Below, one piece after another: positions 11,263 to 22,561 of a stretch of 64,000 nucleotides of DNA. Positions within the stretch are counted from its first letter, which is position 1. Each line of letters starts with the position of its first letter. Source of the stretch: Orobanche coerulescens (Eukaryota; Streptophyta; Magnoliopsida; Lamiales; Orobanchaceae); contig CM065817.1 of NCBI GenBank assembly GCA_033398695.1, forward strand, positions 31,568,231 through 31,632,230. The letters are read 5' to 3'. Under the pieces are notes generated by a model. It did no database searches and was not told where the DNA came from. It was given only the letters and a program-made list of their open reading frames with translations. The translations under genes were made by a program, and so were the position numbers.

Positions 11263-13960
11263 TTCTACCCTCCTTAAAAGAAGTTTCGTCCCGAAACTTA
11301 AAACAAGTAGGGGGAGCAATATACCCGCCAGGAAAACTCGACGAGATACACAAAAACAGAAAACTCGCGCCCAACGGCGAAACGCTGCAAGAAACGCAAA
11401 GATCGAGACAACAAAAATCGAATAAGTGACAAATGTCATCAAATAGATAGTACAATCAGATCGATTATCCGAACAATCACAAAACACAACGAACGAAAAT
11501 CAATACGATTGACCAACCTAACGGTTCATCAATCCAAACGCGAGTCAAACGCTGAACAAACACGGAATTCCACCGCCCAAGGGTTGGAAGATCGAAACGA
11601 GACTGATTTCCCGAACTTAAGGGAATTACGAAGGAGTCTGAACGCTCAACAATCGCGAAACGAGATCAACAAAAACCGAACAATCAAACGATCGAACCAC
11701 AAAGATCGAGACAACAAAAATCGAACGATCATGTTCGAATCACGAAGAACAATAAAATTCAAACAACAACCCCAAGGTTCACATCTCGACTCGAGACAAT
11801 ATATGATCCGGTGAAAACAACAACATATGCATTCACATAAGATCCGCATGAGAGGGAATAGAAATTGAAAAGTCACAACGACAAACGAGTTATTCCGAAA
11901 CAATACCACGCTCGTTCGATCAACAAAAGCAAGGGGCAGGACAAGCTCAGAAAATGTCAATGAACATAAACGAGTCGACAGAGTCGAAAATACAGAAGTT
12001 CTAAATCCGATCCACTTCGATTAAAAGAACTAGTAGAACCAAAAGATGTTACTTCCGAACAAGGTTCACAAGAATCGAACCGAACTCGGAAAAGTCACAG
12101 CGATAACCAGAGCGACCCAAAACAAGATCACAGCTCGCTCGAGCGATGAAACCGAAATACAGAACAAGTTCAGACAGTATCAACGAACACGAGCGAATCG
12201 ATAGACTTGAGAAAGAGAAAATGCAGAAGCCAAAAATAATACGGGTATTATATTCGACCTCTTCTAAAAGAAGTGTCGGCCCCGAAACTCACAACAACGA
12301 AATCAAGGTGACAACACAACAAGCAACCGACAGAAACATCCTTCAAAGGCCTCTCAAAGCCGATTCTAATAACTGCGCTGAAGCGCGAACTCCGAAAGTC
12401 TCGGTAGCCAATTCGCAAAATTGAATTCGGTGTCCTCGAGTCCACACTTGAAATGTGTTACCGACGAGAAGGACAATATACACGTGCATGCCCCGGCACA
12501 TCACGGTTGAAACGTCTCGGCTCGGCATACCGAAAATACAAATGCTCGATACAATGGAACAAAACACCGCAAAACAACATACCGGAGATGCCAACTCAGC
12601 ATAACATATCAACGCATACAAAAATCACAACAACAACGGCATCGTTCGACGATTACAACATCCCGAACGATAGCCAACACACAATCACAGACATCATGAA
12701 ATAATCACCCATGTGTATAACGCACAAAAATCCAAGCTTTAACAACTCACACTAGTGCGACAACATGCAAATCACCACGAGGCGATAAACAGTAAACACC
12801 AGTTCACACCTCTCACAGAGGGCTAGTACAACAAATGTGTGGCAACGCCTCGACGTTCATGCCACCAATTCGATCATACTCGGGAGTAACATCATAACGA
12901 CAAAGCAAACATCATACATACATATCCAGCCCTCAAACGGGAATGGATAGGTTTTTAAAATGAAAACATCCTTTTAAAAATAATTTAGAAAAATGCCGGT
13001 TGATCTTGAGTATCACCTTTCCAAAAAAGTAAAAACGTGAAACATCGTTATCAAGACTTTGGAAAACCATTTCGCATTTGATAAAAATGAGGACACTTTC
13101 TTTTCGTGAAAAACTTTCAAAAATATTCGACCCTTGGGTCTAAGCAACTGCATTTGAAAATATCTCAAAATATTTTTGGTCCTCAACCGGAAAATTTTTG
13201 AAATGTATTGCGGCATTAGAAAACATCTTGAAAACACCGCAAGAAAATAATTCGTTTTAAAAGTACGTCTCGAATTTTAGTTTTCTAAGATACTCAAGGT
13301 TTTCAAAAATAATTCAATGGGCTAGAATGCCCAAAAAGTTTAAGTACTTACACGGAACATTATAGCGCCGTGTGTCCGCCCGGAACCAAAGAGCTAAAAA
13401 CCATTTACAAAAACGCCAAAAAGGCCGATGACGGTAATATTTCAAAAACTCACAGAAGCCATTTAGAAAATAATAAATACCGTCATAAGAATTTCGCCAA
13501 AACGATCAAGGCCGTAATGCCAAAAACTCGGTTAAGGAATCGGTTTTCGAAATAAAACTCAGTCGGTAAAATACCGAAAGCCATTACAAAAGAACTCACG
13601 CAGCGGATAAAAGAAATGAAGTCAAACATGCACAAGACATCAACACTACTCCTCATATGAAGGAAGAATGGGAGTGAAATATTCACATATCACGAAATCA
13701 AAATCCATAAGAGGATTCCGTCAATTAACTCATAATCATAAAAATAGCTCGTGTCACACGAGGCACAACACAAAGAAGGGAGACTTACATCCACAAGTCG
13801 CACGAAGATGATGATCGCCCACGATACTAATCACGACCAACAAACTCAGACGACGCGTCGCGACACGACTTAGTCAGACATAATCCGACAAGACAAAACT
13901 CAACAGACACCACTGACCCGACAGTCTAGGTTTCCACAACCTAAGCTCCGATACCATTTA
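11263..13960 (-). other. LARD-A internal region, non-coding
   Basis: No reading frame here resembles gag or pol on either strand; the short ORFs are AT-driven. The minus-strand start carries the primer-binding site (13940-13956). The minus-strand end carries a hairpin (AAGTTTCG-GGA-CGAAACTT, 11281-11299) and the purine tract AAGGAGGGTAGAA next to the LTR. Part of it (about 13360-13560) resembles, in reverse, the U5 part of the middle LTR at 52310-52500, so it may hold an old LTR remnant. Confidence 0.75.
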
Positions 13961-16466
13961 TGTAACACCCCCAATCCACTCAGGGATATTACACGCCGTA
14001 GACCCTCTCCTCGAGGATCTACCAGGCTGATAACTAAAATCAAACATCTAAACATCGCCTTTAAGGCTAAAATGACTCAGTATACCGACTTGGTCTTTCA
14101 ATAATAACATACAACTCAATTCCAAACACATACCCACGCAGGGGTCAAAATACAATAAACTCCCATACAACGGGGAAAAGATACTGCAGCGGAAAAGAAA
14201 ATACAACTAGACCAATACGACATCAACGGATCCTCGTGTGATTAGTACCGTTAATCTTTCATCATCCTTCGTGCCGACCCTGTGCCATGCTCCAAAACCT
14301 GAATGCAAAAATAGACATCCACCCCCCGAATACTCGGGGGTTAGCAAAACTCCACTGTTTTGCTAGTGCAAGTACAAGTACAAAAATACGAGCCATACAA
14401 TTCACATTCCACGAATAACAATAATCAGGAATCCTCAAAAATCCAAATGTAACGAAAAGTACTTCCCGAGGCAAGAGTTTGGTAAAATATTCTAAAACCG
14501 AAAGGTCACAAATCAAGGGAAAATAATTTATAAAACCGTTTAAATGCCATCGAGAGTTTTAATAGGAAACAATTTAGGATTTCCGAATCCTTCTCTTTCC
14601 AAAAATCAACAGGGGTCACAGCCCAAAGGTTTTGTTTTCGCAAATAGAAAACAGACAACAATTCACAGGGCCCGAGCCCAACATCACGTGTCCTCGGCGG
14701 ACATAAAAATCAACACAACGTAATCACGCACGCGCATCGCATAGGACCGGGATGAAGCCACAAATCCCACTCGAGGCCTCGAAGGACCCTCCCGAGCTGG
14801 CTAGCGAAACAAATCACACACATCTCACGGTTGGATCAATCGCTTGTTGCATCCTGGCCACATGATCGCATGCCATGTGCCACCGTAGATTATCTCAGGC
14901 TCTCACGGTTGGATCAATCACTTGTTGCATCCTGACCACATGATCACGTGCCATGTGTCACCGTAGACCTTCAACCATATCCACACATTCACACAAATAA
15001 CACAATGCAACAAAGATATCCAAACAATTCACTCAGAGGCATCAAACACTTAGCAAAACACCACGTCAAACCACAACGCACCGAAAGGAAATAATATACG
15101 TCCACACGCAAATACCAAGTGCATCATCAACACCAAATATATCCATAGGATTCACATAGTCATTTACAAGACACAACATTTACAAAACACACGCATTTTG
15201 AAAGCAAGCCTTTAATAAGGCTAAACCGAATCTTTTGAAAGTTCAATTCAAACGACCAAACAACCACATTTAGACGATCACTAATTATCATATCCATAAA
15301 ACAAGAATAGTATGGGCAAGATACTTGCCTCGAAATCACGATCGCAATAAGACGACGGATAGGACGCGGTCGAATAGCCCCGAACCCCCGAACAATATCA
15401 AGAACGTGATAGCACCACGAGTATTACGAGAATAACACCACACGAATCATCAATCACCAAACGGGATTCAACATCGGAATCCTCGAACACCTATAAACCT
15501 CCGGAGGGAACAATAACACATGGTTACGACGAGAATCAAGGCCAAAACAACGGAAATCCCAACAAACTATCAAAGGGAACTCATTCGAACATTTAATCGA
15601 ACATTAAATGTTCAAGACCCTTCAAGAACAAAGAAATCACCCCTCGGGTCGAACGAACCAAAGATACGAGTATCCAATCCATAGAACAAGTTCAAAACAA
15701 CGTTTATACAACAATTAATTTATTAAAAACGGATTGGAATCGAAATCAAAAAGGAAAATCCCCAAATCTACAAAAACAAGGGTTCAAGCCAAAATACCTT
15801 GATTTGGATGAATGATTCAAGTAGAGGTCGAAAATCTACAACAAGACTTGAGGTGGATGATCTCTACAAGTTTGGGAGCACTCAAATCGCCCAAAATCGC
15901 CCTCAAATCGCCCTAGATGGAAGGAGGAAGAAGAGAGGAGAAAAATGAAGTTTTCTCCTCGAAAATCTGCTAAAAAACGCAGAAAAAGCCCGTGTGCCGC
16001 GGCACAGGATGAGTGTGCCGCGGCCCAGGGCCAAGAAAAACGCCCAGGAATCAGCTTAGTGCCGCGGCACAGCTGAAGTGTGCCGCGGCACACAGTACAG
16101 CCCACTCCAACACGAAAAAGGCACATCGTATAGTCTTAGCTATTTCGACCATAACTCCCTCGTCTGGACTCCGATTGACTCACCGTTTGAACCATTGGAA
16201 AGCTATCGTGATGCTCTATAATATTGCAAAGATTCAGAATTTTTGGAGTTTTCAAGAATTAATGGTGACTTTACAAAGTCGAACTCTCACGTGAAAAAGT
16301 CGATTAAGGACACGGAACTCAACAAAACGACACCGAAACGAACTCGGATGACAAAAAGTGCAGAATTAATCATTCTAGAAATAATGAAACGGTCATGAGT
16401 GAGTCATCAAAATGGACTTCCGCCGAAAAAAGAAAACTACCGAAATTCGAAATTGCGGATATTACA
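13961..16466 (-). repeat. LARD-A 5' LTR
   Basis: Sister of 8764-11262. On the minus strand it starts TGTAATATCC and ends GGGGTGTTACA, directly followed by the primer-binding site. The palindrome cluster is at 15992-16094. Confidence 0.92.
15992..16094. repeat. GTGCCGCGGCAC palindrome cluster, LARD-A right LTR
   Basis: Copies at about 15994, 16014, 16062 and 16080, three of them perfect 12-bp palindromes. They lie in the minus-strand U3, upstream of the expected transcription start. Confidence 0.85.
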
Positions 16467-16737
16467 AGAAAGGCCCAGCCGAACACACTTTTCTGCTCCC
16501 AATACAGTCTCACTGCCTCATCCTCGTCTACCGGCGAGCGCTTCTGCTCCTCCGCCGCCGACCTCGCCGCGTCAGCCTCGTTGAAATCTCTTCAACCTCC
16601 GCGGGTTCAATCCCAGCGCGAATGGCCAGGATGGTCGTCTCCGTGTGAAAATCCGTGGAGGTTTCATCCCTGGCAGTCGAAGTCGCAGCAGCGGAAGTGT
16701 TACCTGCCTCATACACGGTGGATCCTCCTCCAGACAT
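16467..16737 (-). pseudogene. First part of exon 1 of the Tat antisense gene
   Basis: An ATG at 16737 opens a minus-strand frame beginning MSGGGSTVYEAGNTSAAA. A one-base shift near 16585 moves the frame. The shifted frame then runs to 16467 and continues in phase at 8758 across the LARD-A insertion when one copy of the target duplication is removed. The start is chosen because a TATA box lies about 145 bp upstream and no frame continues upstream of it. The N-terminus is rich in Ala, Ser, Thr and Glu. Function unknown. Confidence 0.72.
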
Positions 16738-16878
16738 GTTCAAAGATAAAGGAGGAGAAAATTTTTTGTTCTTACATAGAGAGAACGTCGATCGGCGCAC
16801 GAAGCTTCAAGAAATTTCAGCTAAGTCTTCTTCTAAAGGCAAGAGCGTGTAAAGATCTAACCCCAGTAAGCCTAGCAC

Positions 16879-16889
16879 CTTTTATAGGC
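16879..16889 (-). promoter_or_regulatory. TATA box of the Tat antisense gene
   Basis: CCTATAAAAGG on the minus strand, about 145 bp before the ATG at 16737. The position and sequence suit a plant RNA polymerase II promoter separate from the LTR promoter. Confidence 0.65.
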
Positions 16890-16953
16890 GAGAGCAGGGA
16901 CTTCTGGGCAAATAAGCGGAATCTCGAGGGCTGAAGTGCAACCGTCGGGTGAG

Positions 16954-18452
16954 TGATCGCTTGAATTCGCGTAGTATGGTTTTCAAATCCGATCAATTTT
17001 AAAATTTGTAAAACCTCGAAGTATTTCCAAGGTATCGAACCCAAGGGAATTGATATGTCGAAAATAAAGGAAGTAACTCTACTCAAAATTTGACTGCTAT
17101 TTAGGAATCCGAAAATTTGGTTTGTTTCTAATTATCTAACTTCAAAAATCGAAAAATAAAAATTAAATAAAAGATGAATTATCTAAATCAAGCAAATAAA
17201 GCAAATTAGCAAGATAAAATCACAAGTTGAAAGCTAATTGATCCTAGGGTAGTATCATCTAATTGAGTTCACACAATCCATTCACTTGATTCCTTTTCCC
17301 CAAATTTTAATTCAATCCTAGAAATAATCACTCAGCCGATCTAGAATTCCGATCAAGGCAACCTAGAAAGATAGTTAATTTAAACCCTTTTCCCCGCCAG
17401 GGCTCAAAGAATTTAAATCACTTAAAAAGAGCCAACTTATTTATCTATGATTTATCTTACTCCACTTAGGTCTTAAGATCAAATCATATTGTGCATCAAG
17501 TATTTCCACTAATTAATTAATCCTTTCGGGCAAAATCAATTAGCTAACATGCATCGATTAAGGGCCCTTTAATCTAGCATGAGATTTAACACATCTTGAT
17601 CACAAGCCTAGGATGAAAGGTAAAAAGGTAATCAAAGGAACATCATGTGAACATCAATTAAAATTACTAACCCTAGAATCAATCAATGAATTTAGCCAGA
17701 CATAATTGAAATTAAACAAGAAATAGATGGAGAATGCATATTATTAATATGAAAAGAGAGATTACAACCCTTACGGATGAACTCTGAGTCTTCAATCTCC
17801 GAAAAAGTAGAAAAGTAATAATACTTGCTTTCTTCCAAAAAGTTCTAGTCTCAAAGGAATTAATCTTGCCAAAAAAAATGTAAAAGTGTGCTGAAGATGA
17901 AGAAAGATGATAAAAGATGATGAAAGATTGTAAAAGGTTATGAAAGATGATGAAGGCTGATGACCGATCCAAAACTAGGGCTAGCAGGAGGTCTATTTAA
18001 CCTATGGGAATTAAAATCCCGATTGGAACTAATATAGGAAACAAAATCTATCCAAAAGAGTCACAATCCGTCAAAACACGAGATCCCGCGGAGCAGACTA
18101 TCGGACGCACCTATCGGCCGATAGGCTGGCCCGATAGGTGGTTCGTCGGTCGACTTCACTTGATAGGGCTTGGCACCTTTCGGATGCACCTATCGGCCGA
18201 TAGGCTGGCCCGATAGGTGGTCTGACTTTTGCAAAAATCCGTTTCTTCCGTCCGTTTGACTCGACTCTCGGTCCTTTGTCTCGTTTTGGGTCCTTTTGGC
18301 TCTAAAAACCTGCAAACACACTAAAACCAATCCAAACGCGTAATACGGCTCGACTAATCATAAATAAGCCAAATACGAGCACATTAATCACGAAACGAGA
18401 TAAAAACCTAGTATAAAATCCTAGAAAAATGTGGTAAATTTACCACTTATCA
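16954..18452 (-). repeat. Athila derivative 3' LTR
   Basis: Nearly identical to 24306-25803. It carries two copies of CCTATCGGCCGATAGG (18110-18125 and 18189-18204), each followed by a half-site CCCGATAGG. Confidence 0.93.
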
Positions 18453-18489
18453 AACCCCCCCAAACTTAAGCCTTGTTCGTCCCGAACAA
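18453..18489 (-). promoter_or_regulatory. Athila polypurine tract and adjacent hairpin
   Basis: On the minus strand AAGTTTGGGGGGG abuts the LTR (18467-18455). Just upstream is a perfect stem TTGTTCG / CGAACAA with loop GGA (18489-18473). The purine tract primes plus-strand synthesis; the hairpin role is unknown. Confidence 0.75.
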
Positions 18490-19789
18490 CAAAAAGAAAA
18501 GAAAAAGAATGTCGTGAATCATCGTGCAACTCATAGTGTTCAACCTAATCAATACTATCCTGTAATTCTCTCTAAATAATCCGAGTGTCGTAAAAGCGAG
18601 CTGCACTCAGAATAATGATTCCGCAAAGTAATCAAGTTCAGTCCTAATCACTCGTTCATGAAGAAAATCCAGCTCAAAGATTAACAAAACGTGAGTCAAA
18701 TCGACCGTCAATATGAAAGGCTAAAATAAACAAGCTAGTTCGTCCCGTTACACAGTCTAATGGCACAATTTTCACGAGTTTCATAACAATTAAACCTCGG
18801 ACAGTATTCCCTTATATATATGCTCAAAAATTTGATTCGAGTTGACCACTAGGTTAGGATCTCGGGATGTTTTATCGGGATAATCCTAGGGTGGAACTTC
18901 CATTCTCATGTATTAGGAAACCGTTTGACGTAAAAGACACTCATGGGGCACATGGATGCTCCTAGTTACTAAGTTCCCGTCTACAGCGGAGAAAAAACTC
19001 GAATATATAATTTCCGCATGTCCGAATCAAGGTCGCCGTTTTGCGCGAGAGTAAACAGCGGGTCACGCGAATGCCCCCGGTTACTAGACTTCCCTTCATA
19101 GAACAACATTATCTCGACTTTTGGGAAAAACTGACCGACTCTAAACTCAATCTAAGTGCCAACATTACTAAAGAAACAGTACGACTCACTATCCGGAAGA
19201 TGTAACCAAACGTATTGACGGTGATTTTAAAACAAGTATGTATCGTCTCTTATCTGCCAAGACCTCTACAATCACGAAAAATTTTGGACCTAAATGAATA
19301 CTATGCAAAACAGAAATAACTGAGTACAACTCGACTAAAACTCGACCGTTTCTTCAGAGAGAAAAACAGTGTCGTAACATCAGTATCACACAAATAGAAG
19401 CACGAAAAATTCACGAATAAAGAAAAACTAAGACAAGCAAGGCTATCTAAGCAAACAACGAAAAGCAAATAAAAGCAAACACGAAAGCAAAAAAAACTAC
19501 TACGACTTAAAAAAAAGAAACTAGCAAACACACCAAACGAAAATGAACATAAAAATCTAAAAACTAAGCAACAAAAGCCAAATCCACGCACACAAATATG
19601 AGAAGCACAAATAAAAACAACGGGCACCAACACAAGCAAATAATGATACAAGGCAAACAAGGTACTCACACGTGCCGAAATTAACAAAGCCGCACTTCTC
19701 CCCCCCCCCCCCCCCAAACTTATTTCGCATCCCAAAGGAGGAATAAGTTTGAAAAGAGAAAGGAGTGGCTTTGTTAACGGAGTACCTGA
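18490..19789. other. Athila non-coding region before the 3' LTR
   Basis: No supported gene. It contains a run of 16 C at 19700-19715, which on the minus strand reads AAGTTT followed by 16 G, like a second, expanded copy of the polypurine tract. Confidence 0.65.
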
Positions 19790-20384
19790 TCACTGTGGCG
19801 GAAATGGCGGGTTTGTCGGCGAGCTCGGATCATAGCGGGCATGTGAATCGGGGAAAGGAGCAAAGTGGTACATCTCGTGTAGCATTCGGTTGTAGTGGTC
19901 CTCCTGGGCCCACCTATCTTCCTGCCTCTTCCTCTCTTGCTCCCTCCAAGCAATCTCCTCTTGTCGCCACACTCTGTCCTCTTCGGCTCGTTTCTCCACG
20001 AGCTCGTACAACTGATTGACCCGAGTGGCAACATCACCCACCCGAGTCTCAACCTCGCCCAGCTGAGTTCCCAAAGAACCAAACTCGGTTGTCAAAGAAC
20101 GCATACTCGCCAAATGATAATTGTCTTGCGCCTGCATATTCTCCTCGTGCATCTCTCTCTCTCTCTCAAAAAATCTCGACTCAAAAGCCTCAAAATCCGG
20201 AGCTCTCATCTGAAAACTACTACCTCCACCGGTGGGAATCTCGTCACGGCTACCCCCCTCGGGTATATCATCCAGCTCCTCCTCGGCTCCCTCCAAGAAC
20301 GGCTCATCAATGGTCACCTCCCGGCGTTGCCTTAGACTTTTCGGCCTTACACAGCTTCGACTTCTTGCTTTGCTTTCCAGCCAT
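19790..20384 (-). pseudogene. Athila third-ORF remnant with coiled coil
   Basis: An ATG at 20384 starts a basic N-terminus (MAGKQSKKSKLCKAEKSK). A one-base shift near 20318 moves to a frame open to 19790. This frame has an acidic part, then a long charged coiled coil with FESRFFEREREMHEENMQ (near 20180) and RVGDVATRVNQLYELVEKRA (near 20010), and a Pro-rich end. It sits where Athila elements carry their accessory (env-like) ORF and looks like only the two ends of that ORF. No membrane segment is seen. Function unknown. Confidence 0.6.
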
Positions 20385-21644
20385 TTCAAAGTTCCTACAA
20401 AACAACCATCCAATCAAAATCCAATAAGCAACTCATAATGCAAACATTCAACAAGCGTCGACATAATCCAATAATCCCACAATATCAAATAAGAGCCCTA
20501 TAATGTCCAATAAACATCAAAATCATAGACCCGACAGCCATATACTACGATCAACAAATCACACAACTTCCCCCAAACTTCGACTCCCCCATTTCATATT
20601 CAAAGGATCAAAATCACAACCCACAATAACAAAACCACACACTACGATCATATTAGGACAAATTCTCTCCAATCCAATCTAATTCATCAACAATTCAACT
20701 CATATCAATCCCAATTAACAATTCAATTCAACAAATTTACCCAATTTCAACAAATTCGAAATTAGGGTTCTTCCAATTTGGGGTTTTTTTTTCAAAATTC
20801 GTTCAATTTCATCAATTAATCCCCCAATTCGAAGTACCCATGAACAATCAAGCATAGATAACATGTTTCCATCAAGATTCTATCAACAATCGGGCATAAA
20901 ATTCACAGAACATCAAAGTCTAACAAAAGCCCCCAAAAAGTGGATCCCCAATTTTAAATTCATCAAAACTCCAAAAAGAATCCGTCAAAGTGCTTCAAAA
21001 CATGTATAGAATTGAAAAACAAGAGGATTAAGTGTCGAGATTAAGTACCTTGATCGAAGTTTGAAGGAAGAACAATAGAGAAAATCGCCCCTTGTTTCTT
21101 ATCGGCCGATATGTGTGTGTGTGAGAAAAACGGGTGGGAGAAGTGTATAAAAGGGGTTATTAATCAACCGGGTCGAAGCGGATACTGGGCCGGGTATGTC
21201 CTATCGGCCGATAGGCTGGGTCGATAGGACAGACAGAAACTTACGTACCTCGTATCGGGTCATGATATCGGTCGATAGGGTCTGCCTATCGACCACTGCT
21301 TGCAACATTTAATTTTTTTAATTTTCCTCAGCCTATCGGTCGGGCCTATCGGCCGATAGGCTGATAAACTTATGCATCTCAAAAATTTTTTCAACTTTTT
21401 CTATTTCGCAAACTTGGTCCCGTTTTCGCTTGGATATGGCGATTAAAGACCTGCAAGTATCCAAAACTCGGCGTGCATGGATTAGAACTAAACAAAACTA
21501 ACAAAGCTACTACGAAACTGGAAACTACAAAAATCACGCAAACGAAAAATCGAAAACAAATGAATAAAACGAACTAATATACATACGTTGGGTTACCTCC
21601 CAACAAGTGCTACGTTTAACGTCTTTAGCTAGACGATACCTCAT
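20385..21644. other. Athila internal non-coding region and deletion junction
   Basis: No gene. Near 21570-21632 the minus strand carries the block around CTTGTTGGGAGGTAACCCAA, which in Athila elements follows the integrase stop. Here it lies about 30 bp after the protease ORF, so roughly the whole RT to integrase stretch has been deleted. CCTATCGGCCGATAGG copies occur at 21200-21215 and 21345-21360, with variants near 21099 and 21264. Confidence 0.7.
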
Positions 21645-22553
21645 TCATTCCGGGTCTTCAGCGACAACTCCCCCTTGAACGGGTTTGTTTATATCAAGAT
21701 AGCATACGTCCCTCTCATTAGATCGAAACTCGTTCGCCTCCAACATTCGAACATACTTTGGCAAATCCTCGTAAATTTCTTCAACATCGGAATGTGAGTA
21801 AATGGATTGTGAAATGCAATGCTCCAACAAGTCGGTCGGGGGCGGCATAATAGACTCAATTTCATAACATTCCTCGGGCGCATCCTCGGGCTTCTTCATC
21901 GCGTCATAGATGGAAATTTTCAGATTTTGATCATTAACCTGGAAGGTAAGATCACCCTCTTGGACGTCGATAAGTGCTCTCCCCGTCGCTAGAAACGGCC
22001 TCCCAAAGATCAGTGGTTGATTCTCGTCCTCGGGCATATCAAGAACTACGAAATCGGCCGGGAAGACTAAGTGTTGAACTCTAACGAACACATCCTCCAC
22101 AACTCCCCTCGGATAAGAGATCGACCGGTCCGCCATGAGTAGAGAAATGGTAGTTGGCTTCATCTCCCCAATCTTCAACCTCTTAAAGATGGATAGAGGC
22201 ATAAGATTGATGCTTGCCCCGAGATCACACAACACATTACGGAACTTTTGGTCGCCAATCATGCATGTAAAAGTAAAACGTCCCGGATCCTTCTGCTTGA
22301 GCGGGAGCTTGTTTTGAATGATAGCGCTACACTCCTCTGTCAAATTTATTGTTTCAAACTTCGCCAACTTCCTCTTGCTTGCCACAGCGTCTTTCAAGAA
22401 TTTAACGTACCCCGGCATGTCTCTCAAAGCATCTAGAAGTGGAATGTTGATATTCACCTTTTGAAACATGTCGATAAATCGTTGAAGCTTTTCATCATGT
22501 CTCGACTTGGCCAATCGCTGTGGAAATGGAGCTTTTACCTCAAAATCCTTCAC
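21645..22553 (-). CDS. Athila aspartic protease
   Basis: This is an open 302-codon frame. Residues 1-90 correspond to the linker and the conserved helical region of Athila gag-pro (the PFPQRLAKSRHDEKLQRF block). The catalytic motif is LCDLGASINLMPLSIF (near residues 108-123), with the Asp kept. The FGRPFLATGRALIDV block (near 188-202) is the usual end of the protease fold. In a full element the frame would run on into RT; here it ends in an acidic tail and a stop. It would mature gag. It is the most intact coding region of the element. Confidence 0.85.
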   Translation of the reverse strand: MKDFEVKAPFPQRLAKSRHDEKLQRFIDMFQKVNINIPLLDALRDMPGYVKFLKDAVASKRKLAKFETINLTEECSAIIQNKLPLKQKDPGRFTFTCMIGDQKFRNVLCDLGASINLMPLSIFKRLKIGEMKPTTISLLMADRSISYPRGVVEDVFVRVQHLVFPADFVVLDMPEDENQPLIFGRPFLATGRALIDVQEGDLTFQVNDQNLKISIYDAMKKPEDAPEECYEIESIMPPPTDLLEHCISQSIYSHSDVEEIYEDLPKYVRMLEANEFRSNERDVCYLDINKPVQGGVVAEDPE

Positions 22554-22561
22554 ATTCGAAC

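Larger units (their letters stand above)
8764..16466 (-). mobile_element. LARD-A: non-coding large LTR retrotransposon inside the Tat antisense gene
   Basis: Two LTRs of about 2.5 kb flank 2.7 kb with no recognisable protein. On the minus strand the 5' LTR (13961-16466) is followed by a primer-binding site (TGGTATCGGAGCTTAGG at 13956-13940), and the 3' LTR (8764-11262) is preceded by a hairpin and a purine tract. Orientation is therefore minus. The flanks are ATAAA (8759-8763) and AGAAA (16467-16471), a target duplication with one mismatch. Joining the outer sequences keeps the frame of the antisense gene, which confirms the boundary. Its primer site and purine tract match Tekay elements in this window, so Tekay enzymes probably moved it. 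Confidence 0.9.

Noticed and set aside
18004..18216. 70-codon ORF repeated at 25355-25567
   Set aside because: A by-product of the Athila LTR duplication and palindromic words.
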